Shown: in pieces, positions 17,099 through 25,497 of the stretch | How positions within the stretch are numbered: the stretch's first letter is position 1 | Layout of the letters: each line of letters opens with the position of its first letter | Assembly (NCBI RefSeq): GCF_014257025.1 | Contig: NZ_JACMSF010000022.1 | Coordinates: forward strand, 58,134 to 122,133 | Length of the DNA stretch: 64,000 nucleotides | From: Streptomyces cupreus | GTDB taxonomy: Bacteria > Actinomycetota > Actinomycetes > Streptomycetales > Streptomycetaceae | Direction: 5' to 3' | Program-made: the position numbers and the translations under genes | Notes under the pieces: model-generated | What the model was told of the DNA's origin: nothing | Database searches by the model: none | Seen by the model: only the letters and a program-made list of their open reading frames with translations

Positions 17099-17775
17099 CC
17101 CGAGTGCTCGTCGTCGAGGACGAGGAATCCTTCTCAGACGCCCTGTCGTACATGCTCCGCAAGGAGGGCTTCGAGGTCGCCGTCGCGACCACCGGGCCCG
17201 ACGGACTCGACGAGTTCGAGCGCAACGGCGCCGATCTCGTCCTGCTCGACCTGATGCTGCCCGGCCTTCCGGGCACGGAGGTCTGCCGCCAGCTGCGCGG
17301 CCGCTCCAACGTCCCCGTCATCATGGTGACCGCCAAGGACAGCGAGATCGACAAGGTCGTCGGGCTGGAAATAGGAGCCGATGACTATGTCACCAAGCCG
17401 TTCTCCTCGCGTGAGCTGGTCGCCCGTATCCGGGCCGTCCTGCGCCGCCGCGGCGAGCCCGAGGAGGTCACCCCGGCCGCGCTGGAGGCCGGTCCGGTCC
17501 GTATGGACGTCGACCGCCATGTGGTCACGGTCTCCGGCTCGAAGGTCGACCTCCCGCTCAAGGAGTTCGACCTCCTGGAGATGCTGCTGCGCAACGCGGG
17601 CCGCGTACTGACCCGCATGCAGCTGATCGACCGCGTCTGGGGCGCCGACTACGTGGGCGACACCAAGACCCTCGACGTCCACGTCAAGCGCCTGCGCGCG
17701 AAGATCGAACCCGACCCGGGCGCGCCGCGGTACCTGGTGACGGTCCGCGGCCTCGGCTACAAGTTCGAGCCGTAG
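17095..17775 (+). CDS. phoP: PhoP, phosphate response regulator (OmpR family)
   Basis: 226 residues. Receiver domain ~1-115 with EDEE (9-12), phospho-acceptor Asp in LVLLDLMLP, and the Lys in DDYVTKPFSSRELVARI; winged-helix domain ~130-226 with SGSKVDLPLKEFDLLEMLLR and DTKTLDVHVKRLRAKIE. It binds PHO boxes to switch on phosphate-scavenging genes and to repress antibiotic production in several streptomycetes (family knowledge). GTG start in GTGA overlap with phoR. Confidence 0.95.
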   Translation: MTRVLVVEDEESFSDALSYMLRKEGFEVAVATTGPDGLDEFERNGADLVLLDLMLPGLPGTEVCRQLRGRSNVPVIMVTAKDSEIDKVVGLEIGADDYVTKPFSSRELVARIRAVLRRRGEPEEVTPAALEAGPVRMDVDRHVVTVSGSKVDLPLKEFDLLEMLLRNAGRVLTRMQLIDRVWGADYVGDTKTLDVHVKRLRAKIEPDPGAPRYLVTVRGLGYKFEP

Positions 17776-17794
17776 ACAACACGGCGACACAACG

Positions 17795-17835
17795 AAGGGC
17801 GGGCCCTCTCCCGAAGGAGAGGGCCCGCCCTTTTT
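17795..17835. terminator. Strong bidirectional terminator after phoP and lipoprotein gene
   Basis: A perfect 17-bp stem (aagggcgggccctctcc with its complement) and a cgaa tetraloop are followed by a T run. It lies 19 bases after phoP and 16 bases past the stop of the convergent lipoprotein gene, so it likely serves both. Confidence 0.85.
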
Positions 17836-17851
17836 CGTCTGCTACGACGGC

Positions 17852-18532
17852 TCAGTGGCCGGCGGCCTCGTGGGACTCCGTCGCCGAGGCCGAGGCGGCG
17901 TCGGTCGGGGTGCCGGACGCTTCCTGACCCGGCTCGCCCGTGGCCTCGCCGGTGGCCTCACCCGTGGCCTCGTCCGTCGGCTCCGTCGTCGGGGACGCGG
18001 TGTCCTCGCTCGGCGCGGACGGGACCTCGGTCGGGCCCCAGCCGGTGAAGTAGCTCTCGGCGGGGACGACGAAGGCGCGCAGGCTCACCTCGCCGGTCTC
18101 GCTGAAGGTGAAGGTCACCTTCTGGGCGTTGCCGTCCTTGACGTCCTCGGGGGTGCTGGAGAGCACCGCGGAGGCGTTGTCGGCGCCACCGAGGATCAGG
18201 GAGCCGCCGGCCGGGATGGTCAGGCTCTGGCCCTTGGCGGCCTTCAGCTCGGCGGACCCGCCCCCGTCGACGGTGACCGACTCCAGCTTCTGGGGCTCGG
18301 TGCTGTTGTTGAACAGGGTCGCGGCAACGACGGCCGGGCCGGTGGCCTCCGGGTCGGGCTGCGTGATGACGACGGCGTTCTGGACCTTGATGTCGCCGAC
18401 CGTCGTCGCCGCGTTGTCCGGCTGGATCTCCAGGGTCTGTGCGTTGTTGCCGGCTCCGCACGCGGCGAGCGGAAGAATCGAGAACGTGATGGCGGCGGCG
18501 GCGAGGACGCCGCGTCGAAGGCTGCTGCTCAC
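17852..18532 (-). CDS. Lipoprotein with beta-sandwich domain (PCuAC/DUF461-like, uncertain)
   Basis: 226 residues. A lipoprotein signal peptide with lipobox LPLAAC places the mature Cys at about residue 25. A beta-rich domain (~35-155) with VVAATLFNNSTEPQKLESVTV and SLTIPAGGSLILGG resembles the PCuAC-like fold of Streptomyces phosphate-locus lipoproteins, although no copper-binding His/Met set is obvious. The last ~70 residues are a Thr/Glu/Gly repeat (TGEATGEATGE), probably a wall-spanning linker. The GTG start has AAGGAG 11 bases upstream; an alternative ATG 39 bases earlier lacks a site. Function unknown. Confidence 0.7.
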   Translation of the reverse strand: MSSSLRRGVLAAAAITFSILPLAACGAGNNAQTLEIQPDNAATTVGDIKVQNAVVITQPDPEATGPAVVAATLFNNSTEPQKLESVTVDGGGSAELKAAKGQSLTIPAGGSLILGGADNASAVLSSTPEDVKDGNAQKVTFTFSETGEVSLRAFVVPAESYFTGWGPTEVPSAPSEDTASPTTEPTDEATGEATGEATGEPGQEASGTPTDAASASATESHEAAGH

Positions 18533-19144
18533 GGCGGCGGCAACTCCTTGACTCGAACGGGGCGGGCGCATAAAGCCGCCCTAAGTGTCTGTCAGCGGCT
18601 TTAGGTTACCGAGCCGTTCCCACGCGCCCGCACCCGACCCTCCCCTGACCCGTACAAGAGCGCCCGCTTCACCCGTCCCGTCCCGCACGACTGACCCATG
18701 AGTCACTTTGGCACCGCACCAGTCCGCCATTCACATAAGTCCCGTGGGCATACCCGCGACACCGGATCGCGAAATTTCCGTGAAGGAATGCGCGACCCTC
18801 CGGAAATCGATCACCGCTGTGCCTCGGCGCCCCTCGTGATCAATTCCGGATTCGTCCGGTACCCGACTCCGGACACCGAACGGAGTAGCGGAAGTCGCAC
18901 ACCTGGAACCAGACATATCGGGATGTTCGTCCGCTTGGCGGGGCCTCCGGGTGTGTGTAACGTGTGCGTTTCACCTCCCCCGAAGAGCCGCTCCGACCTG
19001 CGAATACCTACTTCCGGTCGGCCCGCGCAGCACGTTCCTGTTGCTGTTGTCAAGCCCCGAGATATGCCCTGACCTGCGAAAACGCCATTCAGAAGCTGCC
19101 GTTTCCGTGTTACCCTGGATAGCCACGGAAGGGGTACCTGTCAC
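18533..19144. other. 612-base non-coding interval upstream of carD and the lipoprotein gene
   Basis: No credible gene is present on either strand: short frames here lack homology and codon bias. GC content is visibly lower than in the genes on either side. A 7-bp inverted repeat (atttccg at 18774, cggaaat at 18801) is the only small symmetry noted. This length probably holds the divergent promoters of carD and the lipoprotein gene, but I could not place -35/-10 boxes confidently. Confidence 0.6.
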
Positions 19145-19627
19145 ATGACGTTCAAGGTTGGCGACACCGTGGTCTATCCCCATCACGGGGCCGCGCTGAT
19201 CGAGGCCATCGAAACTCGCCAGATCAAAGGCGTGGACAAGACCTACTTGGTGCTGAAGGTCGCCCAGGGTGACCTGACGGTGCGTGTGCCAGCGGACAAT
19301 GCGGAGTTCGTGGGCGTGCGTGATGTGGTCGGTCAGGACGGTCTTGACCGGGTCTTCGAGGTGCTGCGCGCGCCGTACGCCGAGGAGCCCACGAACTGGT
19401 CTCGTCGTTACAAGGCAAATCTGGAGAAGCTCGCCTCCGGCGATGTCATCAAGGTCGCGGAAGTCGTCCGTGACCTGTGGCGTCGTGAGCGCGAGCGCGG
19501 ACTCTCCGCCGGTGAGAAGCGCATGCTCGCCAAGGCCCGCCAGATCCTGGTGAGCGAGCTCGCCCTCGCGGAGAACACCAACGAGGACAAGGCCGAGGCG
19601 CTGCTCGACGAGGTTCTCGCGTCCTGA
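19145..19627 (+). CDS. carD: CarD, RNA polymerase-binding global regulator
   Basis: 160 residues, matching mycobacterial CarD. The N-terminal Tudor-like RNAP-interaction domain starts at MTFKVGDTVVYPHHGAALIE; the helical DNA-binding domain (~60-160) contains EEPTNWSRRYKANLEKLASGD, the conserved Trp that wedges the -10 region. CarD stabilises open complexes at rRNA and other promoters and is essential in mycobacteria. A possible -10-like taccct lies at 19111-19116. The gene starts a conserved run leading into isoprenoid and translation genes. Confidence 0.95.
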   Translation: MTFKVGDTVVYPHHGAALIEAIETRQIKGVDKTYLVLKVAQGDLTVRVPADNAEFVGVRDVVGQDGLDRVFEVLRAPYAEEPTNWSRRYKANLEKLASGDVIKVAEVVRDLWRRERERGLSAGEKRMLAKARQILVSELALAENTNEDKAEALLDEVLAS

Positions 19628-19758
19628 CGCCGGCCTGTCGGCAGGCTCAGACCACATCGCTGCGTCAAAAGAAGTGCCGCGGTGCCCGATGACGTTCCCA
19701 CCGTCGCCGGGCGCTGCGGCATGTTCGCTTGTGCGTGCCGTCTCACGCCGTGCACCTC

Positions 19759-19778
19759 TCGGGGGGACTTCCCCCCGA
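19759..19778. terminator. Hairpin between carD and ispD
   Basis: An 8-bp perfect stem (tcgggggg and ccccccga) encloses actt, about 130 bases past the carD stop. It has no T run, so termination is only a possibility. The rest of the 278-base interval shows no gene I can support. Confidence 0.4.
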
Positions 19779-19905
19779 TACTTGGCGTGCCGGGCCCGGG
19801 CAGCTGGCTCGACCAGGGTCACGGAAGGGTCCGGTCAAGGCGTCGCGCCCGGCACTTCCCAGGCCATACCCACGCCAGGCCAGCACACAAACCTGACAGG
19901 AACCG

Positions 19906-20706
19906 ATGTCTGACGAATCGCGCCCTTCGCCCCCGCAGGCCAGTGCGACCACTCTCCCCCACGCTCGAATTCGCTCGCGCGGGGGGACCCCTGCGGCTGC
20001 CGTGATTCCGGCCGCCGGCCGGGGTGTACGCCTCGGTCCCGGCGCCCCCAAGGCACTCCGTGCGCTGGGCGGCACCCCCATGCTGATCCACGCGGTGCGC
20101 GCGATGGCCGCGTCCCGTGCCGTCTCGCTGGTCGTCGTCGTGGCCCCGCCCGACGGCGCCGCCGAGGTGAAGTCCCTGCTCGACGCGCACGCGCTGCCCG
20201 AGCGGACCGACTTCCTGGTGGTCCCCGGCGGCGCCGAACGCCAGGACTCCGTCAGGCTCGGCCTGGACGCGCTGCCGCCCGAGTACGACATCGTCCTCGT
20301 GCACGACGCGGCCCGCCCGCTCGTCCCGGTGGACACCGTCGACGCCGTGATCGAGGCCGTACGGGAGGGTGCTCCCGCCGTGGTCCCCGCCCTGCCGCTC
20401 GCCGACACCGTGAAGGAGGTCGAGCCGGCCGGCGCCGAGGGCGAGCCCGAGCCGGTCGTCGCCACTTTGGAGCGGGCCCGGCTGCGCGCCGTGCAGACCC
20501 CGCAGGGCTTCGACCGGACGACCCTGGTCCGCGCCCACGAGACGGTCACCGACAACGTCACCGACGACGCCAGCATGGTCGAGCAGCTCGGCCTCCAGGT
20601 CGTGGTGGTGCCCGGTCACGAGGAGGCCTTCAAGGTCACCCGCCCGCTGGACCTGGTCCTTGCGGAGGCGGTCCTGGCACGCCGGAGGCTCAACGATGGC
20701 TTCTGA
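19906..20706 (+). CDS. ispD: IspD, 2-C-methyl-D-erythritol 4-phosphate cytidylyltransferase
   Basis: 266 residues, some 30 longer than typical because of an N-terminal extension. It makes CDP-ME in the MEP isoprenoid route. The nucleotide-binding start AAVIPAAGRGVRLGPGAPKALRAL begins near residue 32; DFLVVPGGAERQDSVRLGLD, VLVHDAARPLVP and LRAVQTPQGFDRTTLVRAH are the family motifs. The extension contains a dispersed repeat translated as LPHARIRSRGGTP. The gene overlaps ispF by 11 bases. Confidence 0.94.
   Translation: MSDESRPSPPQASATTLPHARIRSRGGTPAAAVIPAAGRGVRLGPGAPKALRALGGTPMLIHAVRAMAASRAVSLVVVVAPPDGAAEVKSLLDAHALPERTDFLVVPGGAERQDSVRLGLDALPPEYDIVLVHDAARPLVPVDTVDAVIEAVREGAPAVVPALPLADTVKEVEPAGAEGEPEPVVATLERARLRAVQTPQGFDRTTLVRAHETVTDNVTDDASMVEQLGLQVVVVPGHEEAFKVTRPLDLVLAEAVLARRRLNDGF
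19951..19991 (+). repeat. Coding-embedded dispersed repeat, copy 2 (in IspD N-terminus)
   Basis: This block has ctctccccc, gaattcgctcg and a terminal ggggggacccct. It is closely similar to the minus-strand copy at 7117-7157 and is read in the same frame. It lies upstream of the conserved IspD fold, where extra residues are tolerated. Confidence 0.7.
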
Positions 20707-21193
20707 CGCGCCCCTGCTTCCCCGGGTCGGCATCGGCACCGACATCCACGCCTTCGAGGAGGGCCGCGAGCTGTGGTGCGCCGGCCTGAAGTGGGAGGGC
20801 GAGGGCACGGGCCTGGCCGGCCACTCCGACGCGGACGTCGTCGCGCACGCCGCGTGCAACGCGCTCTTCTCCGCGGCGGGCCTCGGCGACCTCGGCCGGC
20901 ACTTCGGCACGGGGCGGCCCGAGTGGTCGGGCGCCTCCGGCGTCGTACTGCTGACAGAGGCCGCGCGGATCGTCCGTGAGGCCGGCTTCACCATCGGCAA
21001 CATCGCGGTGCAGGTCGTCGGCCCCCGCCCGAAGATCGGCAAGCGCCGCGAGGAGGCCCAGAAGGTCCTGTCGGAGGCGGCGGGGGCACCGGTCTCGGTG
21101 TCGGGCGCGACGACGGACGGTCTCGGCTTCCCCGGTAGGGGTGAAGGTCTGATGGCCGTGGCGACCGCGTTGGTGGCCCGAACCGCGGGCTGA
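20696..21193 (+). CDS. ispF: IspF, 2-C-methyl-D-erythritol 2,4-cyclodiphosphate synthase
   Basis: 165 residues, the standard trimeric enzyme. GIGTDIHAF carries the zinc Asp and His, and GLAGHSDADVVAHAACNALF is the second conserved block; RPKIGKRREEAQKVL and VSGATTDGLGFPGRGEG close the CDP site. It converts CDP-ME 2-phosphate to the cyclodiphosphate with loss of CMP. The ATG lies inside the ispD 3' end, giving translational coupling of two steps of the same pathway (IspE is elsewhere). Confidence 0.95.
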   Translation: MASDAPLLPRVGIGTDIHAFEEGRELWCAGLKWEGEGTGLAGHSDADVVAHAACNALFSAAGLGDLGRHFGTGRPEWSGASGVVLLTEAARIVREAGFTIGNIAVQVVGPRPKIGKRREEAQKVLSEAAGAPVSVSGATTDGLGFPGRGEGLMAVATALVARTAG

Positions 21194-21245
21194 CCGTTAT
21201 CCACAACCGTCGGAGGCACTGGCTTCCGCCTACTACCCTGGACTC

Positions 21246-22646
21246 GTGACTATTCGCCTGTACGACACCAGCGCCCGGCAGATCCGTGACTTCATCCCGC
21301 TCAAGCCGGGTTGTGTCTCGATCTACCTGTGTGGTGCCACCGTGCAGGCGGCCCCGCACATCGGCCACATCCGGTCCGGACTGAACTTCGACATCATGCG
21401 CCGCTGGTTCGAGTACCGCGGCTACGACGTCACGTTCATCCGCAATGTCACGGACATCGACGACAAGATCATCACCAAGTCCGCCGACCAGGACCGCCCG
21501 TGGTGGTCGATCGGGTACGAGAACGAGCGCGCGTTCAACCACGGTTACACCGTGCTCGGCTGCCTGCCGCCGACGTACGAGCCGCGGGCCACCGGCCATG
21601 TCACCGAGATGGTCGAGATGATGCGCGGCCTGATCGAGCGCGGCCACGCCTACGAGGCCGACGGCAACGTCTACTTCGACGTGAAGTCCTTCCCGGAGTA
21701 CCTGCGCCTGTCCAACCAGGAGCTGGACAATCTGCTCCAGCCCTCCGGCGAGGGCGAGACCGGCAAGCGGGACGCGCGGGACTTCGCGATGTGGAAGGCG
21801 GCCAAGCCGGGCGAGCCGAGCTGGGAGACGCCGTGGGGCCGTGGGCGTCCCGGCTGGCACCTGGAGTGCTCGGCGATGGCCCACAAGTACCTGGGCTCCG
21901 CCTTCGACATCCACGGCGGCGGCCTGGACCTGATCTTCCCGCACCATGAGAACGAGATCGCCCAGGCCAAGGCCTACGGCGACGAGTTCGCCCAGTACTG
22001 GGTGCACAACGCCTGGGTCACCATGAGCGGCGAGAAGATGTCCAAGTCGCTCGGCAACTCCGTGCTCGTCAGCGAGATGGTCAAGGCCTGGCGCCCCATC
22101 GTGCTGCGCTACTACCTCGGCACCCCGCACTACCGCTCGATGATCGAGTACAGCGAGGAGGCCCTGCGCGAGGCCGAGTCGGCGTTCGCGCGGATCGAGG
22201 GCTTCGTGCAGCGCGTGGTGGAGCTGGCCGGGCATGACGTCGAACCGGCCGCCGAGGTGCCCACCGCCTTCGCCGAGGCGATGGACGACGACCTGGGCGT
22301 CCCGCAGGCGCTCGCCGTCGTGCACACCACCGTCCGGCAGGGCAACTCCGCCCTCGCCGCCGACGACAAGGAAGCCGCCGTGGCCCGCCTCGCCGAGGTG
22401 CGCGCCATGCTCGGCGTCCTGGGCCTCGACCCGCTCGACGCGCACTGGGCGGGCGAGAGCGACCGGGGCGAGGACCTGAACGGCGTGGTCGACAGCCTCG
22501 TACGCCTGGTTCTCGACCAGCGCGAGGCCGCCCGGGCCCGTAAGGACTGGGCGACCGCCGACGCCATCCGGGACCAGCTCAAGCAGTCGGGTCTGGTCAT
22601 CGAGGACAGCCCGCACGGGCCGCGCTGGAGTCTCGGCCCGCGCTGA
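21246..22646 (+). CDS. cysS: CysS, cysteinyl-tRNA synthetase
   Basis: 466 residues. Zn ligand Cys29 and the class I signature HIGH (38-41) lie in the Rossmann fold; GGGLDLIFPHHENEIAQ follows and KMSKSLGN is the second signature. It charges tRNA-Cys. It is distinguished from the related mycothiol ligase MshC by length, by the C-terminal anticodon-binding DALR-like helical domain (~310-466), and by its usual place after ispF. GTG start 52 bases past ispF. Confidence 0.95.
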   Translation: MTIRLYDTSARQIRDFIPLKPGCVSIYLCGATVQAAPHIGHIRSGLNFDIMRRWFEYRGYDVTFIRNVTDIDDKIITKSADQDRPWWSIGYENERAFNHGYTVLGCLPPTYEPRATGHVTEMVEMMRGLIERGHAYEADGNVYFDVKSFPEYLRLSNQELDNLLQPSGEGETGKRDARDFAMWKAAKPGEPSWETPWGRGRPGWHLECSAMAHKYLGSAFDIHGGGLDLIFPHHENEIAQAKAYGDEFAQYWVHNAWVTMSGEKMSKSLGNSVLVSEMVKAWRPIVLRYYLGTPHYRSMIEYSEEALREAESAFARIEGFVQRVVELAGHDVEPAAEVPTAFAEAMDDDLGVPQALAVVHTTVRQGNSALAADDKEAAVARLAEVRAMLGVLGLDPLDAHWAGESDRGEDLNGVVDSLVRLVLDQREAARARKDWATADAIRDQLKQSGLVIEDSPHGPRWSLGPR

Positions 22647-22660
22647 GCGCAGTGATCGAT

Positions 22661-22688
22661 TGTGCCGCCCGGCCCTCCGGGCGGCACA
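22661..22688 (+). terminator. Perfect 12-bp hairpin after cysS
   Basis: tgtgccgcccgg and ccgggcggcaca pair around a ccct loop, 14 bases beyond the cysS stop. No T run follows. It may end part of the transcript before rlmB, or stabilise the cysS message 3' end. Confidence 0.6.
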
Positions 22689-22734
22689 CTGCATAGACGT
22701 ACGTACTTCACCGCTACACACAGACAGGTAGGTC

Positions 22735-23676
22735 ATGGCCGCGAACAACCGCCGCATGTCCGGCAAGAAGGGCGCGCAGGTCGGCAGTGGCGGCCAGCGA
22801 CGCCGGGGCCTGGAAGGCAAGGGGCCCACGCCGCCCGCCGAGATGCGCAAGGGGCACAAGAAGAACCGCCTCGCCACCGCCAAGGCCAAGCAGGCCCAGC
22901 GCCGTCCGGCGCCGCGCGGCCGGGGCGGCAAGGGCACGTCCGAGCTGGTCGTCGGACGTAACCCGGTCGTCGAGGCGCTGCGCGAGGGCGTGCCCGCCTC
23001 CACGCTCTACGTCCAGCAGTTCATCGACAACGACGAGCGTGTCCGCGAGGCCCTCCAGCTCGCCGCCGACCGCGGCGGCATCAACCTCATGGAGGCGCCG
23101 CGTCCCGAGCTCGACCGGATGACCAACGGCCTCAACCACCAGGGGCTCGTGCTCCAGGTCCCGCCGTACGAGTACGCCCACCCCGAGGACCTGGCGAGCG
23201 CCGCCGCCGACGAGGGCGAGGACCCGCTGATCGTGGCGCTCGACGGCGTCACCGACCCGCGCAACCTCGGTGCCGTCGTGCGCTCCGTCTCCGCCTTCGG
23301 CGGCCACGGCGTCGTCGTCCCCGAGCGTCGCGCGGCCGGGATGACCGCCGGCGCCTGGAAGACGTCCGCCGGTACGGCCGCCCGTACGCCGGTCGCCCGC
23401 GCCACCAACCTCACGCGCGCGCTGGAGCAGTACAAGAAGGCCGGCATCGTGGTCGTCGGTCTCGCCGCCGACGGCGAGGTCGAACTGGGCGAGCTCGAAG
23501 CCCTCGAAGGCCCCGTCGTCATCGTGGTCGGCAGCGAGGGCAAGGGCCTGTCCCGACTGGTCGGCGAAACCTGTGACTTCCGGGTCCGGATCCCGATGCC
23601 CGGTGGCGCCGAGTCGCTGAACGCCGGTGTGGCGGCGGGGATCGTGCTGTACGAGGCGGCGCGCCGACGCGTCTGA
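22735..23676 (+). CDS. rlmB: RlmB-type 23S rRNA Gm2251 2'-O-methyltransferase (SpoU family)
   Basis: 313 residues. A basic, disordered first ~65 residues (KKGAQVGS, RKGHKKNRLATAKAKQAQRR) is common in actinobacterial members and probably aids rRNA binding. The substrate-binding domain begins at SELVVGRNPVVEALREG, and the SPOUT knot has LDGVTDPRNLGAVVRSVSAF, VIVVGSEGKGLSRLV and IPMPGGAESLNAGVAAGIVL. Position 2251 is assigned by family similarity only. Confidence 0.9.
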   Translation: MAANNRRMSGKKGAQVGSGGQRRRGLEGKGPTPPAEMRKGHKKNRLATAKAKQAQRRPAPRGRGGKGTSELVVGRNPVVEALREGVPASTLYVQQFIDNDERVREALQLAADRGGINLMEAPRPELDRMTNGLNHQGLVLQVPPYEYAHPEDLASAAADEGEDPLIVALDGVTDPRNLGAVVRSVSAFGGHGVVVPERRAAGMTAGAWKTSAGTAARTPVARATNLTRALEQYKKAGIVVVGLAADGEVELGELEALEGPVVIVVGSEGKGLSRLVGETCDFRVRIPMPGGAESLNAGVAAGIVLYEAARRRV

Positions 23677-23793
23677 ACATGCGTCCACACCATCACCCGT
23701 ACGGGGCAATCCGGGCGTCCAGGACAAGCTTGACGCGGTCCGGACAGATCCGGCAGGTCAAAGCAGTGTCCTAAGCACACGTCACTCGGTTAG

Positions 23794-25407
23794 ATGAGTG
23801 TGGACACCAGAACACCCCGCACACCCACGGGGGACCGCTCGTCGGGATTCGACGACGCTCCCGCGCTGAGCATGGTGAAGGTGCCGAGCGATCCGGCGCA
23901 GATCATCGTCAATCATGCGAGTTTCCGCGTGCAGTTGGGCGCGTCGACGAGACGCAGTCAATCGCCGCGGATCGCACGGCACTTGAGCGCCACCCAGGAC
24001 ACCGCCCGCATCCCCGTGGTCGGCGCCGGGGCCACCGCCCGCCGCCGACCCGTCGTCTGGAGCGGCAGGTCCGCCCCCGACGACACCGGCGCCCACCGCC
24101 TCCTCCAGGCGGTGCGGGGCGCCGGCATCGGCCACGCCGACGAACCGGCCGACGCCGGCGCCACCCAGGTCATCCCGCGCGTCGACATCAACTACGGCTA
24201 CCGCGACGACGGTTACGCCGATCTGTCCCAGACCGTCGAGACCCCCTTGGTCGGCGCCCAGCGCACCCCGCCCGACGCCGACGGCACCCGGCTGCTGCCC
24301 CACATGCGCCAGGTCGGCAGCGCCTACGACGAGGAACTCGCCTACGACGACCAGCGGTTCGTGGAGCCGGACGGCGAACACCGGTACCGGCGCAGCGGCG
24401 ACGACCCCGCGCGGCACGCCTATTACCCGGGCCGCCGTATGAACTTGGGCGTCGTCCTCCTCCCACTGCGCATCTTCCTCGGCTTCATCTCCATCTACGC
24501 CGGCATGGGCAAGCTCTGCGACCCCGTCTACTTCGACGGCGGCAAGCGCGGCTCGATGGTGAAGTGGCTGAACACCCTGCACCCCTGGGAAGTCGCCGAG
24601 CCACTGCGCCAGTTCGCCCTCGAACACCCCGTCGGCTCCGGCCTGGTGATCGCCTTCTTCCAGGTCATCGTGGGTGTCCTCACGGTCCTGGGCTGCTGGC
24701 AGCGGGTCGCCGCCGTGGTCGGCGCGCTGCTGTCGGCCGCGCTGCTCGTCACCGTCAGCTGGAAGAGCGTCCCCGTCTACGACGCCCCCGACATCATCTA
24801 TCTGGCCGCCTGGTCCCCGCTGATCATCGCCGGCGCCCCCGTCTACTCCGTCGACGGCCGCCTCGCGGGCAGCGCCTGGCGCCGCCTCGGCCCCCGCGCC
24901 GACCTCTGGGACCTGCGCCGCTACGTCCTGCGCCGGGGCGCCCTGGTCTCCGCCCTCGTCATCGGCCTGACCCTGCTGATCGGCTCGGTGCTCGGCGGCG
25001 CCGTCCGCGACGCCGACCGCGTGGTCGTCCCCGGCCCCGGCGAGGCCCCGCGCAACGAACTCCCCGGCTCGCCGCTGCCGACGGAGCCCGGCAGGCGCCA
25101 GTCGCGCACCCCGTCGGCGTCCACCTCGCCCACCCAGGGCGCCACCTCGGCCGCTCCCACGCCCGGCGCCGCCACGACCCCGGGCGCCACCCAGGGCACC
25201 GGCACCGCGGGCACCCCCAGCCAGACCCAGGGCACCGCGGGCCAGGCCCCGCCCCAGCAGTCCTCCCCGGCGGAGGGGGCCCCCAGCACCAGCGCGGGCC
25301 CCACGTCGGGCGGCACCACCGGTGGCGGCACGGGCACGCCGGGCGGCACGGGAGGCGGAGGCTCATCCTCCGGTGAACCGGGCCTGGTTGGCGGCCTGTT
25401 GGGGTAG
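23794..25407 (+). CDS. DoxX-family membrane protein with long disordered ends
   Basis: 537 residues. The first ~215 are polar and disordered. A DoxX-like four-helix membrane domain starts near MNLGVVLLPLRIFLGFISIYAGMGKLCDPVYFD (~216) and runs to ~420, with conserved VIAFFQVIVGVLTVLGCWQR and DIIYLAAWSPLIIAGAP. The final ~150 residues are Ser/Thr/Pro/Gly repeats, probably extracytoplasmic. DoxX relatives take part in membrane-associated redox; the role here is unknown. The same long-tailed gene sits after rlmB in S. coelicolor by memory. Terminal hairpin at 25467. Confidence 0.78.
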   Translation: MSVDTRTPRTPTGDRSSGFDDAPALSMVKVPSDPAQIIVNHASFRVQLGASTRRSQSPRIARHLSATQDTARIPVVGAGATARRRPVVWSGRSAPDDTGAHRLLQAVRGAGIGHADEPADAGATQVIPRVDINYGYRDDGYADLSQTVETPLVGAQRTPPDADGTRLLPHMRQVGSAYDEELAYDDQRFVEPDGEHRYRRSGDDPARHAYYPGRRMNLGVVLLPLRIFLGFISIYAGMGKLCDPVYFDGGKRGSMVKWLNTLHPWEVAEPLRQFALEHPVGSGLVIAFFQVIVGVLTVLGCWQRVAAVVGALLSAALLVTVSWKSVPVYDAPDIIYLAAWSPLIIAGAPVYSVDGRLAGSAWRRLGPRADLWDLRRYVLRRGALVSALVIGLTLLIGSVLGGAVRDADRVVVPGPGEAPRNELPGSPLPTEPGRRQSRTPSASTSPTQGATSAAPTPGAATTPGATQGTGTAGTPSQTQGTAGQAPPQQSSPAEGAPSTSAGPTSGGTTGGGTGTPGGTGGGGSSSGEPGLVGGLLG

Positions 25408-25466
25408 ATGGGCCGGTGGGCGGAATCCTGGGTCAGTCCACCGGCAGAACATAAGAACCCACGGTT

Positions 25467-25491
25467 CCCCGCGCCCCCAAGGGGCGCGGGG
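25467..25491. terminator. Dispersed Streptomyces hairpin, bidirectional terminator
   Basis: A perfect 11-bp stem (ccccgcgcccc with ggggcgcgggg) and a caa loop lie between the DoxX gene and the convergent nucleotidyltransferase gene, six bases from the latter's stop. It shares its core with the hairpin at 3311-3328. Confidence 0.75.
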
Positions 25492-25497
25492 ATGTGT

